Assembly (NCBI RefSeq): GCF_003176895.1
Contig: NZ_QGTD01000008.1
Location: 434,001-498,000, forward strand
Direction: 5' to 3'
Source: Gracilibacillus dipsosauri
Lineage (GTDB): Bacteria; Bacillota; Bacilli; Bacillales; Amphibacillaceae
Length of the DNA stretch: 64,000 nt
Shown: positions 44,939 through 54,159 of the stretch, one piece after another
Numbering within the stretch: the first letter of the stretch is position 1
How the letters are laid out: the number at the start of each line of letters is the position of its first letter
Made by a program: the position numbers and the translations under genes
Notes under the pieces: generated by a model
What the model was told of the DNA's origin: nothing
The model's database searches: none
The model's input: the letters and a program-made list of their open reading frames with translations, nothing else

Positions 44939-46057
44939 ATGAGAAATCGCGAAAATGATGAAATGCGTATTCAGGCGAAACAAGTTTTTCAAAGTATGTC
45001 TCCATACACTCCTGGAAAACAGATTGAAGATGTAAAAAAAGAATATGGCTTAAACCAAATTGTAAAATTAGCTTCGAACGAAAATCCATTCGGCTACTCA
45101 TCAAAAGTAAAAAAAGCCATTCCTCAAATGCTAGATCACTTAGAAATTTATCCAGACGGATATGCAAAGCAATTACGTGATGGATTGGCATCTAAGTTAG
45201 AAATTAACGAGGAGCAGTTAACGTTTGGTTGTGGATCAGATGAGATTGTTGATATTATCTGTCGTTCTTATCTGGAAAAAGGGACAAATACCATTATGGC
45301 TACGCCTACGTTTCCTCAGTATAAGCATAATGCTTTAATACAAGGAGCGGAGATTATTGAAGTACCATTAATCAATGGTTATCATGATCTTCCAGCAATG
45401 CTTGATGCAATCAATCAACAAACAAAAGTTATCTGGCTGTGTTCGCCTAATAATCCAACAGGATCCTTAATTCCAAAGGATGAGCTAATTAACTTTTTAG
45501 ATAATTGTCCATCCAATATTATCGTTGTTCTTGACGAGGCGTATTATGAATATATTGAAAGATCAAAAAAACCAGATAGTATTTCATTGGTTCAAAAATA
45601 CGCTAACTTAGTTGTATTACGAACTTTTTCAAAGGCATATGGTCTAGCAAACCTGCGGGTAGGTTATAGTATTGCATCAGAGGAAATTACGACGATTCTT
45701 AACATAACCCGAGGTCCCTTTAATACGACAAGCATCTCCCAATTATCAGCTTTAATGGCATTAGAAGATGAGGACTTTCTTGAAGAAACATATAAACGAA
45801 ATATTGAAAATAAAGTCGCATTCATGGAGTTTTGTAATGAAGTTGGATTAGATTATTATGATTCAGAGGCAAATTTTTTATTTGTCAAACTACCAACTAG
45901 TGGAGACCAATTATTTGAATTCTTATTAACCAAAGGCTTTATTGTCCGTTCTGGCGAGGCACTAGGGCATCCAAATGGAGTTCGAATCACTATAGGCTCT
46001 AAAGAGAACATGGAAGTATTACAGCAACGAATCAAAGAATTTTTAGCAAATGTTTAA
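44939..46057 (+). CDS. hisC: Histidinol-phosphate / aromatic aminotransferase
   Basis: 372-residue class I/II PLP aminotransferase. PLP lysine in TFSKAYGLANLRVGYS; LASNENPFGYS, ATPTFPQYKH, LCSPNNPTG and VLDEAYYEY complete the fold. In B. subtilis HisC serves both histidine synthesis and tyrosine/phenylalanine transamination; its place between aroH and tyrA fits the latter. ATG 44939 has AAGGA about 8 bases upstream; ATG at 44963 is an alternative. Confidence 0.94.
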   Translation: MRNRENDEMRIQAKQVFQSMSPYTPGKQIEDVKKEYGLNQIVKLASNENPFGYSSKVKKAIPQMLDHLEIYPDGYAKQLRDGLASKLEINEEQLTFGCGSDEIVDIICRSYLEKGTNTIMATPTFPQYKHNALIQGAEIIEVPLINGYHDLPAMLDAINQQTKVIWLCSPNNPTGSLIPKDELINFLDNCPSNIIVVLDEAYYEYIERSKKPDSISLVQKYANLVVLRTFSKAYGLANLRVGYSIASEEITTILNITRGPFNTTSISQLSALMALEDEDFLEETYKRNIENKVAFMEFCNEVGLDYYDSEANFLFVKLPTSGDQLFEFLLTKGFIVRSGEALGHPNGVRITIGSKENMEVLQQRIKEFLANV

Positions 46058-46072
46058 AAAGGAGAATAAATC

Positions 46073-47173
46073 GTGAAACAAACGGTTTTAATAGCGGGCC
46101 TCGGTCTTATCGGAGGCTCGCTTGCTTTAAGTATAAAAGAGATAAAGGGAATAAGGTTGATCGGTTATGATGCAGATCGACATGCCCTAGAATATAGCAA
46201 AATGAATGGTATTGTCGATGATATCTATTATCAATTCGATAAGGCGGTATTAGAAGCAGATATTTGTATTTTTGCTACACCTGTTTCCAAAACGGTTGAC
46301 TTAATTCATCAATTAAACGAATTGACTTTAGAGAAAGAGTTGCTTCTTTCAGATGTTGGTTCAGTAAAATCCTTAATTATGAATACTGCAGAAAAGATTA
46401 CTTCAGATAAGGTAACCTTTATTGGTGGTCATCCAATGGCTGGGTCTCATAAAAGGGGCATCCAATCAGCAAAAGCTCATTTGTTTGAAAATGCGATTTA
46501 TGTGTTAACTCCAACAAAAAAGAGTACTGCTGAGGATATGGAAAAATTGAAGGCTCTCTTAACACCTACGAAGGCCAAATTTTTGATCCTTGATGCAAAA
46601 GAGCATGATGAAATGACTAGTGTTATCTCCCATTTTCCACACTTAGTTGCTTCCTCTCTTGTTCATCAGGCAAGAGAGTGGCAAAAAATCCATCCATATA
46701 TTCCGAAGCTAGCAGCAGGAGGATTTCGTGATATCACAAGAATTGCCTCCAGTAATCCAAGTATGTGGAAGGATATCTTTTTTCAGAATCGTGATAAGAT
46801 GAGTCGTCTTCTAGCAGATTGGATAGAAGAAATGAAGAAGCTCAAGGATTTAATTGATTCTGGTGAAAAAACACAAATTCAAACATATCTAGAACAGGCT
46901 AAGGACTATCGAGACGGATTAGATAGTAAGAAAAAAGGTGCAATCTTATCATATTATGACTTATATGTAGATATATTTGATCAGCCAGGTGCACTTTTGA
47001 AGGTTGTCCATTTATTAGCAGAGCATGATATTAGTATTAATAATATTGAAATTCTAGAAATTCGTGAAGGAATAACAGGAGTTCTACGATTAAGTTTCCA
47101 AAATAAGAATGATCAGCAAATAAGTCAAGCAATCTTGAGTAAAAATAACTATGAAACAATGATAGAGGAATAG
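46073..47173 (+). CDS. tyrA: Prephenate dehydrogenase
   Basis: 366-residue enzyme of tyrosine synthesis. NAD-binding LIAGLGLIGGSLALSI at the N-terminus, catalytic histidine region in GGHPMAGSHKRGI and VISHFPHLVASSL, and a C-terminal ACT domain (YVDIFDQPGALLKVVHLLAEHDIS, residues about 300-366) for feedback control by amino acid. GTG start with AAGGAGAA upstream. Confidence 0.95.
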   Translation: MKQTVLIAGLGLIGGSLALSIKEIKGIRLIGYDADRHALEYSKMNGIVDDIYYQFDKAVLEADICIFATPVSKTVDLIHQLNELTLEKELLLSDVGSVKSLIMNTAEKITSDKVTFIGGHPMAGSHKRGIQSAKAHLFENAIYVLTPTKKSTAEDMEKLKALLTPTKAKFLILDAKEHDEMTSVISHFPHLVASSLVHQAREWQKIHPYIPKLAAGGFRDITRIASSNPSMWKDIFFQNRDKMSRLLADWIEEMKKLKDLIDSGEKTQIQTYLEQAKDYRDGLDSKKKGAILSYYDLYVDIFDQPGALLKVVHLLAEHDISINNIEILEIREGITGVLRLSFQNKNDQQISQAILSKNNYETMIEE

Positions 47174-47182
47174 GAGAGATCG

Positions 47183-48475
47183 ATGTTGTCTAAAAAAGTT
47201 TTATCATTTAAAGATAGAAGTCTAAAAGGGAATATTTCTGTTCCTGGAGACAAATCTATTTCCCATCGTGCCGTCATGTTTGGATCACTCGCAAAAGGGG
47301 AAACACGTATTACTAATTTTTTGGCGGGAGAGGATTGCTTATCTACCATTGCTGCATTTCAGGCAATGGGCGTCGATATAGTAAGAAACAATGATTCCGT
47401 ACAAATCCAATCACAAGGAATCAAAGGATTAAAGGAACCAGCAGAACCAATAAATCTTGGTAATTCTGGAACAACAGCAAGATTATTAATGGGAATCTTA
47501 GCAGGTTTACCTTATCACTTCACCTTATACGGGGATGCTTCTTTATCTAAAAGACCAATGGATCGCATTACAAACCCTTTAAAACAGATGGGTGCAAAAA
47601 TTGACGGTAGGGAAAATGGTAGACTTTTGCCCATCTCGATTCGTGGTGGTAATTTAAATCCCATCCATTATCATACACCGATGAAAAGTGCACAGGTTAA
47701 ATCAGGTGTACTTTTAGCAGGCTTACTGACAGATGGAACAACAGTGGTAACAGAGGACACGAAGACCCGTGATCATACAGAAAATATGTTAAAAGCATTT
47801 GGTGCAAAGCTTAATGTTAATGGTACAGAAGTAACGGTTGAAGGGAATAAACCCTTAACAGCTTGTGATATAGAGGTGCCTGGAGATATCTCTTCTGCAG
47901 CATTTTTCTTAGTTGCAGCCGCAGTTACAGCTGGTAGTGAAGTGAAGATCACAAATGTAGGGCTAAATCAAACACGAACAGGAATTATCGATGTACTCCA
48001 ATTAATGGATGTAGATATTACGGTCAAAGAAGATCGAATCGTAGGGGGAGAGCCTATAGGTGATATTGTCGTAAAATCATCTAAACCAAAAGCCGCAGTC
48101 ATCGAAGGTGACATTATCCCACGAATCATTGATGAGATACCAATTATTGCCTTACTTGCTACCCAAGCGGAAGGTAAGACGGTTATTAAGGACGCAAAGG
48201 AATTACGTTTTAAAGAAACAGATCGAATCGAGTCTGTTGTGAGCACACTTAAAGCATTAGGGGCAGAGATTGAAGCAACTGAAGACGGGATGATTATAAC
48301 CGGTGGGACGAAGCTTCATGGTGGAGTGACAAATTCATATGGTGATCATCGCATAGGTATGATGATAGCTATTGCTTCCTTACTTATAGAGGAAGAAGTT
48401 GAACTCATTGATGATAAATGTATAGCTGTTTCTTATCCTGGCTTTTTTGAGGATTTAGACAAGTTATCCCATTAG
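47183..48475 (+). CDS. aroE: 3-phosphoshikimate 1-carboxyvinyltransferase (EPSP synthase)
   Basis: 430-residue EPSP synthase, named aroE in Bacillus and aroA in E. coli. GDKSISHRAVMFGSLA, NLGNSGTTARLLMGIL, KRPMDRITNPL, SAQVKSGVLLAGL, DEIPIIALLATQAEG and KETDRIES are the standard blocks. Whether the enzyme is glyphosate-tolerant cannot be told from this. AGGAGAG precedes the ATG. Last gene of the supraoperon; a terminator follows. Confidence 0.96.
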   Translation: MLSKKVLSFKDRSLKGNISVPGDKSISHRAVMFGSLAKGETRITNFLAGEDCLSTIAAFQAMGVDIVRNNDSVQIQSQGIKGLKEPAEPINLGNSGTTARLLMGILAGLPYHFTLYGDASLSKRPMDRITNPLKQMGAKIDGRENGRLLPISIRGGNLNPIHYHTPMKSAQVKSGVLLAGLLTDGTTVVTEDTKTRDHTENMLKAFGAKLNVNGTEVTVEGNKPLTACDIEVPGDISSAAFFLVAAAVTAGSEVKITNVGLNQTRTGIIDVLQLMDVDITVKEDRIVGGEPIGDIVVKSSKPKAAVIEGDIIPRIIDEIPIIALLATQAEGKTVIKDAKELRFKETDRIESVVSTLKALGAEIEATEDGMIITGGTKLHGGVTNSYGDHRIGMMIAIASLLIEEEVELIDDKCIAVSYPGFFEDLDKLSH

Positions 48476-48542
48476 AAAAAGGATATAAGGACCACCTCAA
48501 AAACTTTCTGTATGATCATGTACTCTTACTAGGATACTATCC

Positions 48543-48573
48543 AAAAGCCAAGCATTGTTGTTGGCTTTTTTCT
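48543..48573 (+). terminator. Terminator after aroE
   Basis: 9-base stem AAAAGCCAA / TTGGCTTTT with a GCATTGTTG loop, followed by TTC. Confidence 0.85.
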
Positions 48574-48617
48574 TATGTAATTTTAGTTTTTTTCATCCAT
48601 CACAAAATTTCGTTTAG

Positions 48618-48646
48618 TTGCTTCCAAACATTTTTTCCGCTAATAT
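48618..48646 (+). promoter_or_regulatory. Candidate sigma-A promoter for ypiA
   Basis: TTGCTT (48618-48623), 17-base spacer, TAATAT (48641-48646), 41 bases before the ypiA start. Confidence 0.45.
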
Positions 48647-48687
48647 GAACATAAGTAGAGCCTGTTAAAAAAGAAAGGTTGAAGCAT

Positions 48688-49956
48688 GTGAATCCATTAA
48701 ACCAAGCAATAGAACTCATTCATAATGGCGAAATGAATGAAGCATTCAAGCTATTGCAACAAGAGGCTGAGAATTCAGATACAGACGGCAAATTAGATAT
48801 AGCGGAGATCTATAGTGAGTTGGGAATGCAGGAGGAAGCAGCTCACTTATTAGAAGAAGTTATTCAGATAGAGCCTTACAATAATGAGGCAAAATTAATG
48901 TTGGCCGAAATATTTATTAATGATAATAATGATGAAAAGGCAATAATGTTATTAAATGAAATAGACGAACAAAGTGAGTCATTCTTACAGGCTTTAGTTT
49001 TATTAGCAGATCTATATCAGACCCAAGGACTATTTGAAGTAGCTGAATCCAAATTGTTAGAAGCAAAGAGAAGGGCGCCAGATGAGCCAATTATTGATTT
49101 AGCACTTGCGGAATTATTATTTTCAATTGGATCCTATCACAAAGCTATCATATATTATGAAAAAATTTCCAAGACAACAGAAGAAATGGGTGGCGTTAAT
49201 CTTCAGGCAAGACTTGCGGAATCTTTTGCCTTAAATGGACAATTTGAGGAGGCATTACGTCATTTTCAAGCATTAGAAATAGAGGACCCTGATCAACTCT
49301 TTCGATATGGTTTTCTTGCCTTTCAAGCAGAACGATTTGAGATAGCGATTCAGGCATGGGAGAGGCTATTAGATTTGGATAGTGAATATCCTTCAGTATA
49401 CCCATATTTATCAGAGGCATATGAAGAGGAAGGATTATTAGAAGAAGCATATAATATTGTGTCAAAGGGATTAGAAATTGATCCATACAATAAGGAAATT
49501 TGGTTTATCGCTGGAAAAATAGCGAATAAGTTGGGAAATAGAGAAGAGTCCTATCAATATATGGAAGAGGCCTTAAAAATTGATCCAGAATATCAAGAGG
49601 CACTATTATTTTTGTTAGAGGCATTTAAAAAAGAAGAAAATTACCAAAAGCTAATCAACGTGCTGACAACAATCGTAGATATCGATCATTTAGATGGTGT
49701 TTTTCAATGGGAATTAGCCAAATCATATAATGAAGAAGAACAATATAAAGAGGCATTATTTACTTACCAAAAAGCATACACTAAAATGAACAGTGATACT
49801 GATTTCTTAAGAGATTATGGCTATTTCTTAGTAGAAGAGGGGAGGATTTCAGAAGCAATTAGTATTTTCAAGCAATATATGAAATGGGAACCTGCTGATT
49901 TTGAAATTCAGCAATATATAGAACGGCTAATGAATCAAAATGATACTCTCTCATAA
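48688..49956 (+). CDS. ypiA: Tetratricopeptide repeat protein YpiA
   Basis: 422-residue cytoplasmic protein made largely of tetratricopeptide repeats (for example EAAHLLEEVIQIEPYNNEAKLM, EAYNIVSKGLEIDPYNKEIWFIAG and ESYQYMEEALKIDPEYQEALLFLLEA), so a scaffold for protein contacts. GTG 48688 is chosen because AAGAAAGG lies 9 bases upstream; a TTG at 48679 touches that site. It precedes ypiB, as in B. subtilis; the Listeria ypiA-ypiB region is linked to control of peptidoglycan enzyme turnover. Confidence 0.88.
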   Translation: MNPLNQAIELIHNGEMNEAFKLLQQEAENSDTDGKLDIAEIYSELGMQEEAAHLLEEVIQIEPYNNEAKLMLAEIFINDNNDEKAIMLLNEIDEQSESFLQALVLLADLYQTQGLFEVAESKLLEAKRRAPDEPIIDLALAELLFSIGSYHKAIIYYEKISKTTEEMGGVNLQARLAESFALNGQFEEALRHFQALEIEDPDQLFRYGFLAFQAERFEIAIQAWERLLDLDSEYPSVYPYLSEAYEEEGLLEEAYNIVSKGLEIDPYNKEIWFIAGKIANKLGNREESYQYMEEALKIDPEYQEALLFLLEAFKKEENYQKLINVLTTIVDIDHLDGVFQWELAKSYNEEEQYKEALFTYQKAYTKMNSDTDFLRDYGYFLVEEGRISEAISIFKQYMKWEPADFEIQQYIERLMNQNDTLS

Positions 49957-49976
49957 AAACGGAGGGGAATAGCAAA

Positions 49977-50543
49977 TTGGAAACATCAGTAAGTGTAGAA
50001 GATAAAAAAACATTTATTCAATGGTTTCTTGGCCATTACCAACTAAAAAAGAGAGAAAGTGTGTGGATTTTAAATTATTTATTAAACCACTCACAAGTTC
50101 TAGAACAGGTTCATTTTGTTTTAGAAGCCAGATTTTGCCCAAGGGCAATGATTATTTCAACACATTGTTCGAAAGAAATCGCATTCCGCTTTTATAAAAA
50201 GCATATTGTCACAACCGATGCAGATAAGTCCTTTCATGATATTCGATTACACAATGACGAACCAATTTACATTCAATTAAATTTTAAAGGTGCGCAACAA
50301 AGTGTCCAATACATGAATGTTTTGGAGGATAATCCTTTTATTCCTGATGACTATTTTTTATCAAGTCATGACAAAAAGGAGATGGATCTGTGGCTTGATT
50401 ATTCTCTATATAAATTTAGAAAAGCCAAAATCGAACAAAAAATTAATGAAGCACTAGATCAAAAAAATGAAGAAATGTTTTTAAATTATACAGAAATTTT
50501 AAAAAAGCTGGATAATTTGTCAGATTATAGGTATAATGATTAA
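49977..50543 (+). CDS. ypiB: UPF0302 protein YpiB (ReoY homologue)
   Basis: 188-residue UPF0302 protein beginning SVEDKKTFIQWFLGHYQLKKRE with RPCPRAMIIST-like (RFCPRAMIIST) and DEPIYIQLNF blocks. The Listeria orthologue ReoY helps ClpCP degrade MurA, tying peptidoglycan precursor supply to PrkA signalling. TTG start with GGAGGGG about 8 bases upstream. It follows ypiA closely. A terminator comes before ypiF. Confidence 0.9.
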   Translation: METSVSVEDKKTFIQWFLGHYQLKKRESVWILNYLLNHSQVLEQVHFVLEARFCPRAMIISTHCSKEIAFRFYKKHIVTTDADKSFHDIRLHNDEPIYIQLNFKGAQQSVQYMNVLEDNPFIPDDYFLSSHDKKEMDLWLDYSLYKFRKAKIEQKINEALDQKNEEMFLNYTEILKKLDNLSDYRYND

Positions 50544-50581
50544 TGAATAGGAACTGTTTATACACAGATTCTCTTATTGAT

Positions 50582-50621
50582 CGAATTTCATTTTGAGAAA
50601 GTAGATGGAATTCGTTTTTTT
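50582..50621 (+). terminator. Terminator after ypiB
   Basis: 10-base stem CGAATTTCAT / ATGGAATTCG (one G-U) with a 13-base loop, followed by seven Ts. The gap to ypiF holds nothing else clear. Confidence 0.85.
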
Positions 50622-50746
50622 CTTGCATTTTAAAAGATCGTTACTAGCTTTTCCTTCACTAATTGAATGGTTATAAGGTAATAGATATGAATAGAAGTAT
50701 ATTAAAAGAATATATATGGCGATCTAGTGGGGGGGAGGAAATCTTC

Positions 50747-51205
50747 ATGAAATGGGACAAGGATGATTTAAAGGTCTATTATAAATCAAAGGAATATGTA
50801 GATACTGTCTGTATTCCGTTAGCTCCAATTTCTTACGAGAAGGAAGAAGAAGCTGTGAAGCTGTCCAATCAATATCAATCCTTACAATTGTTATCAACTG
50901 AATTAGAAAGAAATTATGTTGGTAGGATGATGTTAAGTCCATTGTATACATATAAGAAAGATAAAAATATGGAAATGGAAATCAAAAGAATGAATCAATG
51001 GATTCATGATTTTCAAGCAGATTTTAAGCATGTCTTTTTATTAACCTTTGATGTGAATTGGAGAAAGCAAGAAAAAGATCTTGATGGTCAGTTAATTTGG
51101 CTTCCTGGGACGTCGATTGAAGCACAGCCAACAGAGTTAACAAAGAAATGGATACAGGAACAAATAAGCCAAATTAGTGAATTGATTCAATCGTATTGGG
51201 ACTAG
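50747..51205 (+). CDS. ypiF: DUF2487 protein YpiF
   Basis: 152-residue cytoplasmic protein upstream of qcrA, matching B. subtilis YpiF by the start MKWDKDDLKVYYKSKEYVDT and by LSTELERNYVGRMMLSPLYTY. ATG 50747 has GGGGGGAGG 9 bases upstream; longer in-frame starts lack a site. Function unknown; its steady position next to qcrABC suggests a link with the bc complex. Confidence 0.85.
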   Translation: MKWDKDDLKVYYKSKEYVDTVCIPLAPISYEKEEEAVKLSNQYQSLQLLSTELERNYVGRMMLSPLYTYKKDKNMEMEIKRMNQWIHDFQADFKHVFLLTFDVNWRKQEKDLDGQLIWLPGTSIEAQPTELTKKWIQEQISQISELIQSYWD

Positions 51206-51228
51206 AATGAAATTAAAAGGAGATTTTA

Positions 51229-51257
51229 TTGACCATCTTAAAAGTTTGCGCTATCAT
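51229..51257 (+). promoter_or_regulatory. Sigma-A promoter for qcrABC
   Basis: TTGACC (51229-51234), 17-base spacer, TATCAT (51252-51257), 69 bases before the qcrA start. Confidence 0.6.
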
Positions 51258-51325
51258 AGTAATGTCCTAGTATAATAAGAGATTATAATCCATGAAGTCG
51301 GAATATGTGTAGAGGGGGGTAAATG

Positions 51326-51829
51326 ATGTCGGAGAAAAAACAACAAGTGTCCCGTCGCCAATTTTTAAATTATACATTAACAGGTGTTGGGGGATTTATG
51401 GCCGCAAGCATGCTCGCACCAATGGTTCGTTTTGCAATTGATCCCGTTTTAAAAGCATCAAGTGCTAGTGAAATGCATGCTGTTGTTGAAGTTTCTGAAA
51501 TTACAAAGGAACCACAAAGATTTGATTGGACAGTGGAACAAGTTGATGCTTGGTATACGTCCGATGTAACCCATAGTGCATGGGTTTACAAAAATGAAAA
51601 AGATGAAATAATTCCATTATCACCTGTATGTAAGCACTTAGGTTGTCAGGTGAACTGGGCTACAAATGAACCAGACGAATTTTATTGTCCTTGTCATGGT
51701 GGGCGTTATTATAAAAGTGGAGAAAACGTTCCAAATACACCACCAAATGCTCCTTTAGATTTATATGAATTTGAAGTGAGAGATGGCACTTTATTTCTTG
51801 GACAACCCGTACCAAGACAGGAGGTTTAA
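51326..51829 (+). CDS. qcrA: Menaquinol:cytochrome c reductase, Rieske iron-sulfur subunit
   Basis: 167-residue Rieske protein. The N-terminus SRRQFLNYTLTGVGGF is a twin-arginine-like membrane anchor; the 2Fe-2S ligands are C102 and H104 in CKHLGC and C121 and H124 in CPCHGG, with the disulfide cysteines C107 and C123. It accepts electrons from menaquinol. ATG 51326 is 6 bases after GAGGGGGG; 51323 is also in frame. First gene of qcrABC. Confidence 0.96.
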   Translation: MSEKKQQVSRRQFLNYTLTGVGGFMAASMLAPMVRFAIDPVLKASSASEMHAVVEVSEITKEPQRFDWTVEQVDAWYTSDVTHSAWVYKNEKDEIIPLSPVCKHLGCQVNWATNEPDEFYCPCHGGRYYKSGENVPNTPPNAPLDLYEFEVRDGTLFLGQPVPRQEV

Positions 51830-51832
51830 TGA

Positions 51833-52507
51833 ATGCTACAAAAGGTTTATGATTGGATTGATGAGCGTGTAGATATTACACCACTTTGGCGTGATATTGC
51901 AGATCATGAAGTGCCAGAGCATGTCAACCCTGCACACCATTTTTCTGCTTTTGTTTATTGCTTTGGTGGATTAACTTTTTTTGTAACGGTTATCCAAATT
52001 CTATCAGGTATGTTTTTAACGATGTACTATGTTCCTGATATTGAAAATGCTTGGCGTTCTGTTTATTATCTACAAACAGAGGTAGCTCATGGACAGATTG
52101 TAAGAGGGATGCATCATTGGGGTGCCAGTGTTGTTATAGTCATGCTATTTTTACATACTTTACGTGTATTTTTCCAAGGTGCTTACAAAAAACCACGTGA
52201 GCTTAACTGGATGGTAGGTGTGCTTATTTTCTTTGTTATGCTTGCACTTGGATTAACCGGATACCTATTGCCGTGGGATAACAAAGCATATTTTGCTACA
52301 GTAGTAACTTTACAAATTGCAGAACAAGTTCCACTGATCGGTGAATTTGCTAAAACATTGTTAAATGGAGATCCTTCTATCGTAGGTGCACAGACATTAG
52401 CCAGATTCTTTGCGATCCATGTCTTTTTCTTACCTGCCGCATTGTTTGTTTTAATGGCTGTTCACTTCATTATGATTCGTAAACAAGGGATTTCTGGTCC
52501 GCTATAA
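51833..52507 (+). CDS. qcrB: Menaquinol:cytochrome c reductase, cytochrome b subunit
   Basis: 224-residue cytochrome b of the b6 type with four membrane helices. Heme-ligand histidines lie in GMHHWGASVVIVMLFLHTLRVF and FFAIHVFFLPAALFVLMAVHF; GYLLPWDNKAYFAT is the quinol-site block. AGGAGG upstream of the ATG lies within the end of qcrA. Confidence 0.97.
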   Translation: MLQKVYDWIDERVDITPLWRDIADHEVPEHVNPAHHFSAFVYCFGGLTFFVTVIQILSGMFLTMYYVPDIENAWRSVYYLQTEVAHGQIVRGMHHWGASVVIVMLFLHTLRVFFQGAYKKPRELNWMVGVLIFFVMLALGLTGYLLPWDNKAYFATVVTLQIAEQVPLIGEFAKTLLNGDPSIVGAQTLARFFAIHVFFLPAALFVLMAVHFIMIRKQGISGPL

Positions 52508-52534
52508 AATTAACGTTGTAAAGGAGGGATTTCA

Positions 52535-53311
52535 GTGAAGAGAGGAAAGGGAATGAAGTTTGTCGGGGATTCTCGAATTCCTGCTGAAAAGCAAAAATTT
52601 ATTCCAAAAGATTATTCTGAATATCCTGGTAGAACAGAAGCATTTTGGCCTAACTTTCTATTGAAAGAATGGTTAGTAGGTGCGGTATTTCTTGTTGGCT
52701 TTTTATGTTTAACCGTTGCCCATCCTGCACCACTGGAGAAGATTGCTGATCCAACGGATGCTTCTTACATACCATTGCCAGACTGGTATTTCTTATTTCT
52801 ATATCAATTACTAAAATATGAGTTTGCAAGCGGACCATATTTTGTATTAGGAGCACTTATCATACCTGGTCTTGCATTTGGTGGTTTATTTTTAGCTCCT
52901 TTCTTAGATAAAGGAAAAGAGAGACGACCACATAAACGACCAATTACTACATCACTAATGATTTTAGGTTTTGTTGCTGTATTTTGGTTAACTTACGAAG
53001 CTGCTGCTCATGTTGATTGGGAGGCAAAAGCTGAAAATAATAAACCGGAACTACCTAGTGAAGTGGAAATTGACACTTCAGACCCTGGCTATGCAGTTTT
53101 TGAAAAAAGCTGTATGCAGTGTCATGGAGGGGAATTAGAAGGTGGAGCGGCTGCACCAACCCTTATTGGAATCGATTATAGTGTTGATGAGATCAAGGAT
53201 ATTGCAGTGAATGGTATTGGTAGCATGCCAGCAAACCAATTCCAGGGCTCTGATGAAGAATTACAACAATTAGCAGAATTTATCGTATCTGTAAACGAAG
53301 AACAAGAGTAG
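52535..53311 (+). CDS. qcrC: Menaquinol:cytochrome c reductase, subunit IV-cytochrome c fusion
   Basis: 258-residue fusion found in Bacillus: an N-terminal cytochrome b6f subunit-IV-like part with three membrane segments (LPDWYFLFLYQLLKY and FGGLFLAPFLD) and a C-terminal cytochrome c domain with the heme motif CMQCH (residues about 195-199) and the Met ligand region GIGSMPAN. Its heme would be attached by ResABC from this window. GTG start with AAAGGAGGG upstream. Confidence 0.96.
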   Translation: MKRGKGMKFVGDSRIPAEKQKFIPKDYSEYPGRTEAFWPNFLLKEWLVGAVFLVGFLCLTVAHPAPLEKIADPTDASYIPLPDWYFLFLYQLLKYEFASGPYFVLGALIIPGLAFGGLFLAPFLDKGKERRPHKRPITTSLMILGFVAVFWLTYEAAAHVDWEAKAENNKPELPSEVEIDTSDPGYAVFEKSCMQCHGGELEGGAAAPTLIGIDYSVDEIKDIAVNGIGSMPANQFQGSDEELQQLAEFIVSVNEEQE

Positions 53312-53315
53312 TCTT

Positions 53316-53348
53316 AACCCTCGTCTGTTTGTAGGCGAGGGTTTTTCC
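53316..53348 (+). terminator. Terminator after qcrABC
   Basis: 8-base stem AACCCTCG / CGAGGGTT with a 12-base loop, followed by TTTCC. Confidence 0.85.
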
Positions 53349-53477
53349 TTTCTGTTATTGAAGTGATTAAAATTTTGTGAATAGAGATTGGAATCACAGA
53401 CTGGAATTCTCACCATAGCTATCACATATATCTATGCGTAACAAATCTAATTATTTGTTTTATGAGGGGGTATCCTT

Positions 53478-54071
53478 TTGTTAAAATACTTATTTTTTAA
53501 TCGCTATTCTCTAATAGCCTTGTTCACCATCAATTTACTCGGAACTATTTATGGGTACTACTGGTATAAATCCCAAATTGCTGAAACTCCTGCCATCTTT
53601 ATCCCGTTTGTTCCAGATAGTCCTACTGCCAGTTTATTTTTCACCTTATTTTTATTGTTTTATCTTAATGGGAAAACTGTACGAACGATTGAGGCCTTAG
53701 CCTTTGTGTCACTTTTAAAATATGGGATATGGGCGGTAGTAATGAATCTGTTTACCTTAGTGGTGGATGGGCAATTACCGTGGACTGGATATATGTTGAT
53801 GGTCTCACATGGAGCTATGGCTTTACAAGCTTATATTTACTCTCCATTATATACTTTTTCATTACGTCACTTAACGATAGCGTCCATTTTTTTGTTACAT
53901 AATGAGATCATTGATTACGTTTATGGAATGATGCCTACATATGGAAGCTTGTCTGAATACGCTGATCATATAGGTTATTTTACTTTCTGGTTAAGTATCG
54001 CTTGTATCCTATTCGCCTATTTTAAGACGATTTATTCGAAAGAGAAAAAAGTTCATTCTAAATCCCTTTAA
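53478..54071 (+). CDS. ypjA: DUF1405 membrane protein YpjA
   Basis: 197-residue integral membrane protein with about six hydrophobic segments. IAETPAIFIPFVPDSPTAS near residues 34-52 and DGQLPWTGYMLMVSHGAMALQ are family blocks of DUF1405. TTG start preceded by GAGGGGG. Position after qcrABC and before ypjB is as in B. subtilis. Function unknown. Confidence 0.88.
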   Translation: MLKYLFFNRYSLIALFTINLLGTIYGYYWYKSQIAETPAIFIPFVPDSPTASLFFTLFLLFYLNGKTVRTIEALAFVSLLKYGIWAVVMNLFTLVVDGQLPWTGYMLMVSHGAMALQAYIYSPLYTFSLRHLTIASIFLLHNEIIDYVYGMMPTYGSLSEYADHIGYFTFWLSIACILFAYFKTIYSKEKKVHSKSL

Positions 54072-54159
54072 TTATTCCAAACAGTATAGAGTAACTGACA
54101 TATCTAACTTGGACACTTCATACATTAAGTATAAGGAATGTATGGAAGAAGGGGTTTGA

